DNA from: an uncultured SAR116 cluster alpha proteobacterium
Lineage (GTDB): Bacteria > Pseudomonadota > Alphaproteobacteria > Puniceispirillales > Puniceispirillaceae
DNA: 64,000 nucleotides
NCBI GenBank assembly: GCA_902520885.1
Contig: CABYPW010000007.1
Coordinates: 1-64,000 of the forward strand
Direction: 5' to 3'
Part shown: one piece after another, positions 16,376 through 25,003 of the stretch
Layout of the letters: each line of letters starts with the position of its first letter
Numbering within the stretch: position 1 is the stretch's first letter
Notes under the pieces: model-generated
Told to the model about the DNA's origin: nothing
Database searches by the model: none
The model's input: only the letters and a program-made list of their open reading frames with translations
Translations under genes and position numbers: made by a program

Positions 16376-19300
16376 TAAAAATAACTCCTGTAAGTAAGAG
16401 TTATTTTGTATTCATTAGGATCGGCATTTTCATAGGTGTAAGAATGTATTAAATCTGCAGCAAATTCCCCATTTCCTATTGCCCGTGTATAATTAACTTT
16501 CTGACCACTTTTATCGTAAGGAGTTCCATAAGCTGTGGATACAATACCCGTCATATGGTAGGCTAATCCCGCAATGAGAAAATCATCATAACGTTTAGTT
16601 ATACCAATATGTGCTAATGTTTCTGGTATATCAGTTACACGTCCAAAAGCCCCCTCTTCATCATATCCAGGATGGTTAATAACCTCGGCATCTAAAAATT
16701 CAATTCCCGAATACATACTTAGTGTATCTGACAGTAATGACTCTGCTTTTATGCTAGAGGTTTTAAATCTTGCTGCCGCAAAAGAATTAGTAGGAGTATA
16801 AATCCTATTTGCATTAGGATTATTAAATTTATTTAGGGTAAAATTCTCTAATAAATCAGCATTCCATTGTTCTCTAAATATGATGTATACGGGGTTATTT
16901 TTAATCTCAAAATCATCAAAATTGGCATATAATCTTGTTTGTTCAGACATTTGGTATCTAAAATGCGCAGATGCCTGATTTATGTGCCCGCCAGAATTCA
17001 TAAACTCATATCGTGTTGCAACTCCTGCGATATCATCTATATGCAGAGATGCTTGTTTTAGAGGATGATAGTCTTGTATTAGAGCGAATGAATAACCAAC
17101 CTTTTCATTTTCATTTGAAATGCCTATTGCAGGTCGAAGCTTAATCTCACTAATATTAGATGTAACTCCTGTCTGAGCCACTGAATCTAGACTAAGTGTT
17201 TGTTTGAAGTCTCGGTCATATAAAAGACCCCTCACTCTAAATTCACGTATGTAATCAGCCTTTGTTTCCTTCAAATTAAATGAAACAACCCAATCATATT
17301 CATCATTTTTAATATTTTCTATGCGTTCTGAATATGCTGTTGAAAGATCACTGCACGCAGTTGAGCTTGTGGGATCTGTAACTGTATAATCAGATTCTGC
17401 CTGCCTGTAGGCCCCTTCTGCTGCCCAGGATAATTCAGTATTATCAAGTTTAACCCCAACTTCGCCAACCCCAAATTCTCCTGCAACGGTCTTCATTTTA
17501 TCAACACCAGTGCAACCACCAGATACATTAATAGATATTTCTGCATCACCATTTTCTGCAGCTAAACTATTTAGGAAAATTGATTTATCTTTTCTAAAGG
17601 AAACACCAAAATCCACTCTGGAAGTTGTATCTTCAATCGGAAACGTACCATCGGTCTCGAAAGGAACAATATTCGCTGTAACGAAACGGTTTGTATCAAA
17701 TCCGTCACGCCATCCCAGACCAAAAAATCCTAATCCAAATGTCGATGTATCTGTATCATCACTTGCATAATACGCGTCCCTCTGAGTTTGAAATATACCG
17801 ATATCGGTAAGATAGCTAAATTCTTGGTTTCCATTTATTTTGCGTCCATTAGTTCCAAACTTAAGAGCTATGTCACTATTTTCTTCGCCAAAACCAACTT
17901 TTATTTCTCTATAACCATAATCACCAGGCCGAGCTATAACATCCGGACTGTCCCGCCTGGAACCAAACGTCTGACTATCTAGTGTGAAGCCCCTAATATA
18001 TTGTGAATTTCTCTCTAGCGCGCTTGGCGCTGTTGCAGCCCTAAAAAGATAGCTGCCAGCCCATTTTTGATCTTTTGTTTTCTGAGCAGATTCTCTCGCA
18101 TGATTTGGAAGTCCAACCTCCAAAAAACGTCTTCCAACGTTAGCACCACCTTGCTGATCGTTGGCTAATTGTCCCCAACTAGTTTCATTGGTGGTTCGTT
18201 CTATCGCTTGTCTGGCATGATAAATAGCCTTCCCTGATTCAAGCTGTGCTGAATATATTTGAGATGCAACAATGTGCGGCAACGGGTCTTTCTCATCAAG
18301 TTTAATCGCTCTTTCTAATTGAGTTACAGCTTGAGAGACTTCGTTTGCGTGGAGGTGCGCAATGGCCATAAAAACGTATGATTTTGCATAATTTGGTTCT
18401 AACGCTGATGCCTGCACAAAATAGTCAATAGCTTCTTGGTGCTTTCCATCTTTAAGCTCAACAATTCCAAGAGCAACCAACATATCTATCTGATTTGGGT
18501 CAGATTCTAATACTATTTCAACTTCTTTTCTTGCTTCTTCTAATTGATACCTATAACTAAAATATTGTGCCTTTCCTGCTGCTAGAGAGTTAGTCTTGCC
18601 TCCTAATTTTTCGGCAAGCTTTAACACACCTAAAGCATAATCATAATTACCATTAACTATTTCAATCTGAGAAATTTTAATTAGTGGTTTTTGCCAATAG
18701 GGGTCATATTTGTTAGCTAGTTTATAATAGCCCAATGCAGTTGACGCATTCCCTTTAGCTTGCTCTATCTCAGCCAAAAGTGAATAAAAACTGGCTTTGC
18801 TTTGTGCATCCTCTACGCCCTGCAACAGCATTTTTGTTGCTAAATCATAGTCTCCATTTGAAAAGTTAAATTTTCCTTCAAGGTATAATCTACCAGATGA
18901 GGCTGGTATCTCGTTCAGGATTTGCTGACCGGTTTTAACATCTCCCAAAGCAAAATTAGCGTCTGCTTTAATCAGTCTAGCCCATATATTCCACTTACCA
19001 TCTGGCAAAATATTAGGGTCTATTTTTACAAGACAACTTGGGTCTCTGTTTTCAATACTTTCCAGAAAGCGTTCTGGTGTGACCATCTCGTTTAGCTCAC
19101 AAGCTGTTGTTTTTTCCGATGGGTCAACAACAGAAAGTCTGCTTGTTTTCTCAAGTTTATCTCCAACATTCTCAGGAGCATAGGCAAATGGTTCTACCTC
19201 GTATTTAAATATGAACTGAAGATAATCAGCAGGATTAAGAAGTTTATTAACGGAGATTAAACCACTACTAGTAACGTTTGCGATTTGTCCATTTTTTATT

Positions 19301-19782
19301 TCTTTAGTTACACCTTCATTCCCAGCAAGCTTTATCTCGCCTTCTAAAACCGCCAAACTTGAGCTTGAATCCTCAAGTACTTCAATTACCCATTCGGTAC
19401 CTCTAATAGACGCAACCGCATTTGGAGCTTTAACCGTTATTTTTGCAGGCTTTTTATTTGTTTTGGACCAAATTTTACCTAATTTTAGGTTCACCTGCGT
19501 TTGCTCTTCCTTTGCTTGATAATTAAGTTGAAATTCAGCATTCCGTGAAATTTTAGTTTGCGTTCTATTAGGTAATAAAATAATTGCTGAAGCTTTAGGG
19601 CCAGTTCTAATCCAAGAACCGGTTTTCACTAACTGCCCCTCTTCCACAATATTCCATAATTTTTGGTCGACTGAGGTTTCAACTGCGCCTTTAAAAGATA
19701 AGATTTTAAAGTCCTCAGATAAAGCAACACTGCTAATCAATGCAAAAATGATACTTATAAGAGTAATGCGAATATAATTCAT
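16375..19782 (-). CDS. FecR domain - TPR - predicted outer-membrane beta-barrel protein
   Basis: About 1135 residues from the ATG at 19782; the open frame extends to 19842, but only this Met gives a clean signal peptide (MNYIRITLISIIFALISSVA). A FecR-like domain follows (SWIRTGPKASAIILLPN, APNAVASIRGTEWVIEV), then TPR/Sel1-like helical repeats at ~250-530. The long C-terminal half is rich in alternating Tyr/Phe strands and ends in YRSYF; a terminal Phe is typical of Bam-assembled outer-membrane barrels. The overlap with the CHASE2 cyclase gene suggests the two work together, perhaps passing envelope status to the cyclase. Domain calls are from motifs; the barrel is inferred from pattern. Confidence 0.82.
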   Translation of the reverse strand: MNYIRITLISIIFALISSVALSEDFKILSFKGAVETSVDQKLWNIVEEGQLVKTGSWIRTGPKASAIILLPNRTQTKISRNAEFQLNYQAKEEQTQVNLKLGKIWSKTNKKPAKITVKAPNAVASIRGTEWVIEVLEDSSSSLAVLEGEIKLAGNEGVTKEIKNGQIANVTSSGLISVNKLLNPADYLQFIFKYEVEPFAYAPENVGDKLEKTSRLSVVDPSEKTTACELNEMVTPERFLESIENRDPSCLVKIDPNILPDGKWNIWARLIKADANFALGDVKTGQQILNEIPASSGRLYLEGKFNFSNGDYDLATKMLLQGVEDAQSKASFYSLLAEIEQAKGNASTALGYYKLANKYDPYWQKPLIKISQIEIVNGNYDYALGVLKLAEKLGGKTNSLAAGKAQYFSYRYQLEEARKEVEIVLESDPNQIDMLVALGIVELKDGKHQEAIDYFVQASALEPNYAKSYVFMAIAHLHANEVSQAVTQLERAIKLDEKDPLPHIVASQIYSAQLESGKAIYHARQAIERTTNETSWGQLANDQQGGANVGRRFLEVGLPNHARESAQKTKDQKWAGSYLFRAATAPSALERNSQYIRGFTLDSQTFGSRRDSPDVIARPGDYGYREIKVGFGEENSDIALKFGTNGRKINGNQEFSYLTDIGIFQTQRDAYYASDDTDTSTFGLGFFGLGWRDGFDTNRFVTANIVPFETDGTFPIEDTTSRVDFGVSFRKDKSIFLNSLAAENGDAEISINVSGGCTGVDKMKTVAGEFGVGEVGVKLDNTELSWAAEGAYRQAESDYTVTDPTSSTACSDLSTAYSERIENIKNDEYDWVVSFNLKETKADYIREFRVRGLLYDRDFKQTLSLDSVAQTGVTSNISEIKLRPAIGISNENEKVGYSFALIQDYHPLKQASLHIDDIAGVATRYEFMNSGGHINQASAHFRYQMSEQTRLYANFDDFEIKNNPVYIIFREQWNADLLENFTLNKFNNPNANRIYTPTNSFAAARFKTSSIKAESLLSDTLSMYSGIEFLDAEVINHPGYDEEGAFGRVTDIPETLAHIGITKRYDDFLIAGLAYHMTGIVSTAYGTPYDKSGQKVNYTRAIGNGEFAADLIHSYTYENADPNEYKITLTYRSYF

Positions 19783-19861
19783 AACATAATACTTTTTTAA
19801 ACTTAAACAACGAGAAGATAACAGAAATGTACCATGCCACATAGAGTTATTTTTTATCTAT

Positions 19862-19890
19862 TTGCATGTTATTTGAGATACAACTATTAT
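19862..19890 (+). promoter_or_regulatory. Sigma70-like promoter for the lipoprotein hydrolase gene
   Basis: TTGCAT (19862-19867), a 17-bp spacer and TATTAT (19885-19890). The predicted start of transcription is about 28 nt before the GTG start at 19925. Confidence 0.5.
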
Positions 19891-19924
19891 AAAGCCCTAT
19901 TTCGACTTACTAATTGGTGAAACT

Positions 19925-20743
19925 GTGTCTAAACTAGCGGGTTATTTTCCATATATCTTTGTGATTATTTTACTACTTTCATCCTGCTCATCTGCAAATA
20001 AAATTGCTAATAAACCTGGTTCCTCTCGGTTTCTTTCAGTTGAGGAAAATTTTGCACACTATCCTCCAAAAACCCGAAACATCTCCTCCCTACCTTTTAG
20101 TCATGAAAGTAAAATTATTATCTGGATGCATGGGACGAAAAGACCAGCAATTCCAAGCAATCAAAAATGTAATGATGATTTACCGCCAAAGAGTTTAATG
20201 CTCGCTGCTAATAAACTTGATTTTTCTGTGTATTATCTTTGTTCGACGGCTACTGATGGTGTGGAAAAGGGATCGTTTATATACAAACGAGTTTCTGAAT
20301 TGGAAAAATTATTAAGCCAGTTGAACGAAGTGGGAATTCATAATGAAAATATTTTCCTTGCTGGTTTTTCTGCAGGTGGATGGACGGCATTGATGGCCGC
20401 TAGGGCTTTGCCAAACCGTTTTAATAGAGGTGTTTTATTTGCTCCAGCTTTTGCAGGCCCTCGTTATGAGACTAACATTTTCCCAATTTGGCGCAAAGTT
20501 TTAAGACCTAAACAAATCAATGAGATTTTAGAAGCTGACAGACTAGATTTCCTTATTTTTGCATATAGTGATGACCCGTTTAATAGACCTGAAGATTTAA
20601 ATGTTTTTCTCAAATTGAATAAATTATACCCAAAAATAATTGGGTATACATGTAAAAAAGGTCACTTTACTTATAGGAAAGATTGCAAAAGTAAGAAAAC
20701 TTATGAAGAAATTCTAAATTTCTTTCAAGAATCAGGTTCTTGA
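19925..20743 (+). CDS. Lipoprotein with alpha/beta-hydrolase fold
   Basis: 272 residues from a GTG start. The N-terminus has a signal with a lipobox (VIILLLSSCSS, lipidated Cys ~21). IIWMHGTKRP supplies a typical oxyanion strand, and FLAGFSAGGWTALMAA is a G-x-S-x-G-G nucleophile elbow. ILLEADRL-type and FAYSDDPF segments fit the later acid-residue region, and GHFTYRKDC near the end may hold the catalytic His. It may be an outer-membrane or periplasmic esterase, but the substrate is unknown. The 3' end overlaps the convergent cyclic-nucleotide-binding gene by 19 bp. Confidence 0.82.
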   Translation: MSKLAGYFPYIFVIILLLSSCSSANKIANKPGSSRFLSVEENFAHYPPKTRNISSLPFSHESKIIIWMHGTKRPAIPSNQKCNDDLPPKSLMLAANKLDFSVYYLCSTATDGVEKGSFIYKRVSELEKLLSQLNEVGIHNENIFLAGFSAGGWTALMAARALPNRFNRGVLFAPAFAGPRYETNIFPIWRKVLRPKQINEILEADRLDFLIFAYSDDPFNRPEDLNVFLKLNKLYPKIIGYTCKKGHFTYRKDCKSKKTYEEILNFFQESGS

Positions 20744-21123
20744 TTGGCCGTTTCAATGTCTGATTTTGTTACATTTTTTTGTGTGGTGGTTTTCTTCAAC
20801 AACCCACGAATTCGTGTGACCAAAACTCTGGTTAGACCAGTTATAAAAGGATCGGATTTGGACAATTTATCATTAAACTCATATTGGCTGATTTTAATCA
20901 AATTTGCATCGCTTAAAGCGTCTGCCCTTCCTGCGCGCAAGGATTTATCAATGACGCCCATTTCTCCAAATATTTCGTTTTCACCAAGAATAAAATCTGG
21001 TTTATCTGAATTATTGGTTGGAAGGAAAATTCCTATTTCTCCAGAAACAATTAGATAAACCGAATCAGCTTTAGCTCCAGATTCAAAAATTGTCTCATTT
21101 TTTTTTACAACAATTTTTTTCAT
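20725..21123 (-). CDS. Stand-alone cyclic-nucleotide-binding (CRP-like) domain protein
   Basis: 132 residues that are almost entirely one cNMP-binding beta-roll: SVYLIVSGEIGIFL, then the phosphate-binding cassette FGEMGVIDKSLRAGRADA, which keeps the Gly-Glu and Arg of ligand-binding family members. A C-terminal helix (TRVLVTRIRGLLKK) follows, and there is no HTH, so it is not a CRP transcription factor. It is convergent with the lipoprotein gene. With the CHASE2 cyclase encoded about 4.4 kb away it is a plausible effector of that enzyme; this is inference. Confidence 0.87.
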   Translation of the reverse strand: MKKIVVKKNETIFESGAKADSVYLIVSGEIGIFLPTNNSDKPDFILGENEIFGEMGVIDKSLRAGRADALSDANLIKISQYEFNDKLSKSDPFITGLTRVLVTRIRGLLKKTTTQKNVTKSDIETANQEPDS

Positions 21124-21188
21124 AAAAAATCGTCCATTCTTGCACCAGTATTTTAATAATGCTTTTTAAATGATGCGCGACAATAAAT

Positions 21189-21479
21189 TTAAACTGTAGA
21201 CCGCGCTATTGGATTTGACATGTAGACCACACCACTTTTTTTGGTATGGAGTTCACATAGCATAAAAAGCTGATCAAATACATCGTCTTTACAAGCTTCT
21301 TCTGCTATTATCGTAATAATAGATGCTTCACCAAAGCTCCCAAATTGTTTTTGATCAAATAAATCGTTAGATCGACCTGTTGCAAAAAAAACATACTCTA
21401 CACCTTTAACCTGAGAAATTTCATCTTTTACCAATTGGCCATATTCTTTTTCAACTAGCGCACCAATTTCTACTTTCAT
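21189..21479 (-). CDS. PII-like small signalling protein (second paralogue)
   Basis: 96 residues. The ATG at 21479 has GGAG 8 nt upstream; a TTG at 21491 also opens the frame but lacks a site. Size and the pattern of a GALVEKEYGQLV start, a central VFFATGRSND loop and IITIIAEEACKDDVFDQLF match the ferredoxin-like fold of PII-family proteins. The classical T-loop tyrosine motif is not visible. It lies 17 bp after another PII-like gene and the DUF1538 membrane-protein gene, as in PII-regulated transporters. Confidence 0.7.
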   Translation of the reverse strand: MKVEIGALVEKEYGQLVKDEISQVKGVEYVFFATGRSNDLFDQKQFGSFGEASIITIIAEEACKDDVFDQLFMLCELHTKKSGVVYMSNPIARSTV

Positions 21480-21496
21480 GATGTTCTCCAAGCAAT

Positions 21497-21853
21497 CTAT
21501 TCTATTGAATTTAAAACAGCATCGGGGATGTAGGTAGCAACTCTATCTAATTTGGTCATAAACATGATACCCTTGCCAGGTGTATCAAGTTTACCTGCTA
21601 GAAACATCGCTTCAAATATCAAATCAGCCTGATCATCTGATACGATAATTCGAATCACTTCCTTTTGCTCGTCAATAGTAACACCAAGTAATCCGAGCCG
21701 TTCACGCACTCCGGTACCTCTTGCATAATTAATAGTAGCACCCTGTGCACCACTGTTCTTAGCGGCTTCCAAAACTGTTTCTGCAAGATTATTTTGAACG
21801 ACACATGTGATCATACATGCATTAGAAAGGTAAGTTATTGTTCGATTGCTCAT
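21497..21853 (-). CDS. PII-like small signalling protein (first paralogue)
   Basis: 118 residues. ARGTGVRERLGLLGVTIDEQKEVIRIIVSDDQADLIFEAMF follows the PII layout: a loop with RGTG, a B-loop-like strand, then an amphipathic helix; KGIMFMTKLDRVATY closes the sheet (motif cut here into short parts). It starts 2 bp after the DUF1538 stop, so the three genes form one operon. It probably binds a small effector and regulates the membrane partner. The bound ligand is unknown. Confidence 0.75.
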   Translation of the reverse strand: MSNRTITYLSNACMITCVVQNNLAETVLEAAKNSGAQGATINYARGTGVRERLGLLGVTIDEQKEVIRIIVSDDQADLIFEAMFLAGKLDTPGKGIMFMTKLDRVATYIPDAVLNSIE

Positions 21854-21855
21854 GA

Positions 21856-23610
21856 TTAGTCCTTTACAAGATCGTCTGACACAATTTCATCTTCTGTTGA
21901 GCTATCCTGGCTTTTACTCATTATTCTAATTACTACCCCCATTGTTAATACTGCTATAATGGGACAAATACTAGCAAGGGACAATATTCCAAAACCTTCT
22001 ACAGCAGAAACAGCATTTCCTAACCCTAATCCCATTGCTAATACCAGCGGAACAGTAACAGGCCCTGTTGTAACTCCCGCGCTATCCCAAGCCACATTGA
22101 CAAACTCCTCTGAAGATATAATTGTGAGCAGGATACCCACACCATAAAGCGGCAAAAGCAACATCATCAAGTCAAATCCTAAAACGAGTTTTGATATACC
22201 CAATGCTATTCCGATGGCAACACCACTCGCAACACTATACATCAACATTTCTTTTTTAAAGGCACCATTAGTTAAGTTTTGTACAGTTATGCCAAGTGCA
22301 TTTAAAGCAGGTTCTGCTAAAGTAGCACCGAAACCCAGCAGAAAAGCAAATCCAATCACTATCGCAAGGCCAACCAACTCCGGATAAATTGGTGAGAATT
22401 GACTAACGGGCAACTCCATGAAAGCGGCAGGCAACACACTTCCTGTTTGAGCGCCAATAGCGCCAAGCCCATAAGTCAAACCAATGTTAAAAATACACAT
22501 TCCTATTATGGAAAGTGCAAGACCATAAATTGTAATCATTCTGTTAGGTAATGAAGATTTAAGAACGAGAAATAAAACCGCCATCAAGAAAAGTACCAGC
22601 GGTAAAATAGCTCGCACACCAAGTACAATTTCAACAAGAGGCGTCTTTTCCCAAATTGATGGTTCAGTTTGTATGGTAACGGCTGACATTTTTGCTGCAG
22701 CTATTATCTCCTCCGGAGATATAGTCAGCGAAACAAATATAGCTAAAACTAGAACCGCTAAAATAGGGAAAAGGGAGGCCATAGTTACCACACCAAAACC
22801 AGAGAGAGATGAATTGCCTTTTCCAGCAGCGTTAGCAATACCTATACCCAAGGAAAGAACTAAGGGTACGGTAACTGGACCTGTTGTAACAGCTCCACAA
22901 TCCCACGCTAACCCTAGAATGCTCTTCAGATTTGGATCCAACCATGCATAAATAGTCAATAAAACAACGGGGAACAAAGCCCCATAAATCATTGGTTTAA
23001 GCGACCATCCCCGTACAAAACGAATTGTCCCAAGGATAGCTGCAATACCTACTCCACCTCCAACCATAAGAACAAGCGGCATTGTCCAGTTGTTAAGGAT
23101 TTCATATAAATAAGGAGCAGCGTTAACATCAACCGATGAGCCAAATGCTTGCAGAGCACCAATAGCAGGTTCTGCAAATGTTACACCAACCCCCAATATA
23201 CCAATAATACAAAGAACCACTGGCATTGAAGCTTTCTTTGGCAAATTATCTCCAATAATTGTGCCAAATGGCATCAAACCGGTACTCAAGCCCTCCATGA
23301 ATACGGCAAGACCTATGATTACTGCAATTAATCCAAGACACAAAATTAAAGCTGCATCGATAGGATGACGCAAAACTAAGATTTGAAAAATCATCAAATA
23401 GGCGGCTAGCGGTACAACAGCCTTTACTTGTTCCATAATTCGGGATGAACAATATGGAGCGAGCAAATCAAAAGCTTGCTTAGCAGAAAGCTCTATTTTT
23501 GGTGGGGCAAGCGAACCTTTGTCTTTAGACTTATTTTTTGATGTGAGTAAATTATAATTCACTGTTCTATGGCGAACATTCACTTGGTTCAAATAGTCTG
23601 AGTAGCGCAT
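21856..23610 (-). CDS. DUF1538 family integral membrane protein (duplicated, putative transporter)
   Basis: 584 residues with about twelve or more hydrophobic segments. Two halves repeat the same signature: FGTIIGDNLPKK ... GVTFAEPAIGALQAFGS ... WDCGAVTTGPVTVPLVLSLG in the first, and GFGATLAEPALNALG ... WDSAGVTTGPVTVPLVLAMG in the second. This is the DUF1538 layout. The duplicated A-E-P-A and T-T-G-P-V-T-V-P motifs probably line a transport path. It is the first gene of an operon with two PII-like genes, which argues for regulated transport; the substrate is unknown. An intergenic region of 257 bp precedes it and holds no ORF. Confidence 0.87.
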   Translation of the reverse strand: MRYSDYLNQVNVRHRTVNYNLLTSKNKSKDKGSLAPPKIELSAKQAFDLLAPYCSSRIMEQVKAVVPLAAYLMIFQILVLRHPIDAALILCLGLIAVIIGLAVFMEGLSTGLMPFGTIIGDNLPKKASMPVVLCIIGILGVGVTFAEPAIGALQAFGSSVDVNAAPYLYEILNNWTMPLVLMVGGGVGIAAILGTIRFVRGWSLKPMIYGALFPVVLLTIYAWLDPNLKSILGLAWDCGAVTTGPVTVPLVLSLGIGIANAAGKGNSSLSGFGVVTMASLFPILAVLVLAIFVSLTISPEEIIAAAKMSAVTIQTEPSIWEKTPLVEIVLGVRAILPLVLFLMAVLFLVLKSSLPNRMITIYGLALSIIGMCIFNIGLTYGLGAIGAQTGSVLPAAFMELPVSQFSPIYPELVGLAIVIGFAFLLGFGATLAEPALNALGITVQNLTNGAFKKEMLMYSVASGVAIGIALGISKLVLGFDLMMLLLPLYGVGILLTIISSEEFVNVAWDSAGVTTGPVTVPLVLAMGLGLGNAVSAVEGFGILSLASICPIIAVLTMGVVIRIMSKSQDSSTEDEIVSDDLVKD

Positions 23611-23867
23611 CTGTTTTGCCCTAACAATACATTTTTTTAAGTATTCGTCAAATTTTTAATAAAAGTCAATGCCTTACTTATTACCCAAAATCACGTTATT
23701 AGCTAAATACTGTTTCTCCTCACCAATATAAAACGTAAAAAGAAACATGATAGCGCATGAAACTTCAAATTTACATCAATTCAGTTTATTATTTTAATGA
23801 AAAAATAGTTTTAGGTATTAGCAACGTGCTGGCAATTACAAAACATTAAATTCAGGTAACAGACTAA

Positions 23868-24551
23868 ATGAACAAATCAGTCGCAACAAATTTTCTCGCT
23901 TTCGTAGCTATTCTTGCTGGATATCTAATATTAGACTCAACACAAATCCTGTTTATGACTGGACTATTTGCGCTTTCAGGCAGCATTACCAACTGGCTTG
24001 CTATTCATATGCTTTTCGAAAAAGTGCCTTTGCTATATGGTTCTGGAATCATACCTAACAAATTTGAAGAATTCAAAATGGGTATAAAATCACTTGTGAT
24101 GGAAGAATTTTTTAATAAAGAAAACATTTCCCTCTTTTTAAAACAAACAGAGGAAAAGTCGAGGGAGTCTATCTATTCAAAAATCGACTATGATGTGATC
24201 TTTGAGAACCTATCGGATGCGATAATGACCTCTCAATTTAGCAGTATGCTTGGAATGTTTGGGGGCAAAAAAGCACTTGAGCCACTGAGGAAACCGGTTA
24301 TTAATAAATTATCTGAAATTACCCAACAAATTATCGAGGCACCGAATAATAATTTAACTTCATCTAACATTGAAGAATTTAAAAACCAAATAGAAACAAT
24401 ACTTAATAATCGTTTAAAAGATTTAACGCCAGTGCAAGTAAAAAAAATTATTCAAGATATTATTCAATCTCACCTTGGATGGCTTGTTGTATGGGGTGGA
24501 TTACTTGGTGGAGTTATAGGTTTTTCCTTATCATTGATTCAAAGCCTTTAA
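23868..24551 (+). CDS. DUF445-family membrane protein
   Basis: 227 residues: TM segments at ~6-25 and ~28-48, then GSITNWLAIHMLFEKVPLLYG, which carries the N-W-L-A-I-x-M-L-F signature of DUF445 (YheB/YjiN-like) proteins. A long soluble helical region follows and a C-terminal TM pair ends it (WLVVWGGLLGGVIGFSLSL). The role is unknown. It stands alone between the DUF1538 operon, which diverges from it, and the cobalt-uptake genes. Confidence 0.85.
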   Translation: MNKSVATNFLAFVAILAGYLILDSTQILFMTGLFALSGSITNWLAIHMLFEKVPLLYGSGIIPNKFEEFKMGIKSLVMEEFFNKENISLFLKQTEEKSRESIYSKIDYDVIFENLSDAIMTSQFSSMLGMFGGKKALEPLRKPVINKLSEITQQIIEAPNNNLTSSNIEEFKNQIETILNNRLKDLTPVQVKKIIQDIIQSHLGWLVVWGGLLGGVIGFSLSLIQSL

Positions 24552-24628
24552 AAAATTATTTGCTAACAAATTATATTAGTCCCCATTTATAAGCTTATTT
24601 CCTCGACAAATTAGCAAAACTTTTAAAT

Positions 24629-24647
24629 TAATTAGTTAAACTAATTA
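24629..24647. promoter_or_regulatory. Perfect 9-bp inverted repeat upstream of cbtB
   Basis: TAATTAGTT - A - AACTAATTA lies about 155 bp before cbtB. It is a candidate binding site for a dimeric regulator. The region is very AT-rich, which raises the chance of accidental symmetry. Confidence 0.35.
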
Positions 24648-24673
24648 TGACAAAAATGTATAAACTTGATTTC

Positions 24674-24693
24674 TTTTGAAAAGAATTTCAAAA
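24674..24693. promoter_or_regulatory. 8-bp inverted repeat followed by a T-run upstream of cbtB
   Basis: TTTTGAAA - AGAA - TTTCAAAA is followed about 14 nt later by a run of eleven T (24708-24718). It could be a weak terminator of the DUF445 gene or an operator. The stem is mostly A-U, so the terminator reading is weak. Confidence 0.3.
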
Positions 24694-24802
24694 TCGTACT
24701 TGCATAATTTTTTTTTTTCCCTGTAATACAGTTAATATTGATATAAAAATTTTAAAATGTTTTTTTGTCAAATTTAACTAGAAAACGAAAGAAAGGAAAG
24801 CA

Positions 24803-24973
24803 ATGGTTGCCCTCGTTCAGTCATTAAGCCATTCGAGACCCCAAATACTGTCCATTATTCTTGCTGCTTTGCTTGGTTTGCTGGTTATTTACGTAGCTGG
24901 TCATTCACAATACCATATATTGCATGACGCTGCTCATGATGTGCGCCACGCAACAGGGTTTCCCTGCCACTAA
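24803..24973 (+). CDS. cbtB: CbtB, small subunit of predicted cobalt transporter
   Basis: 56 residues. AAAGGAAAG precedes the ATG. There is one TM helix (LSIIL to VIYVA, ~15-32) and a C-terminal His-rich motif ILHDAAHDVRHATGFPCH, which is the CbtB signature. Family knowledge: CbtB/CbtA pairs are found beside cobalamin genes and are predicted cobalt importers. It is followed after 30 bp by cbtA. I see no cobalamin riboswitch in the 250-bp leader region upstream. Confidence 0.93.
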   Translation: MVALVQSLSHSRPQILSIILAALLGLLVIYVAGHSQYHILHDAAHDVRHATGFPCH

Positions 24974-25003
24974 TTTAGTAAGCTAGGTAAGGGTTGTTTC
25001 TGC

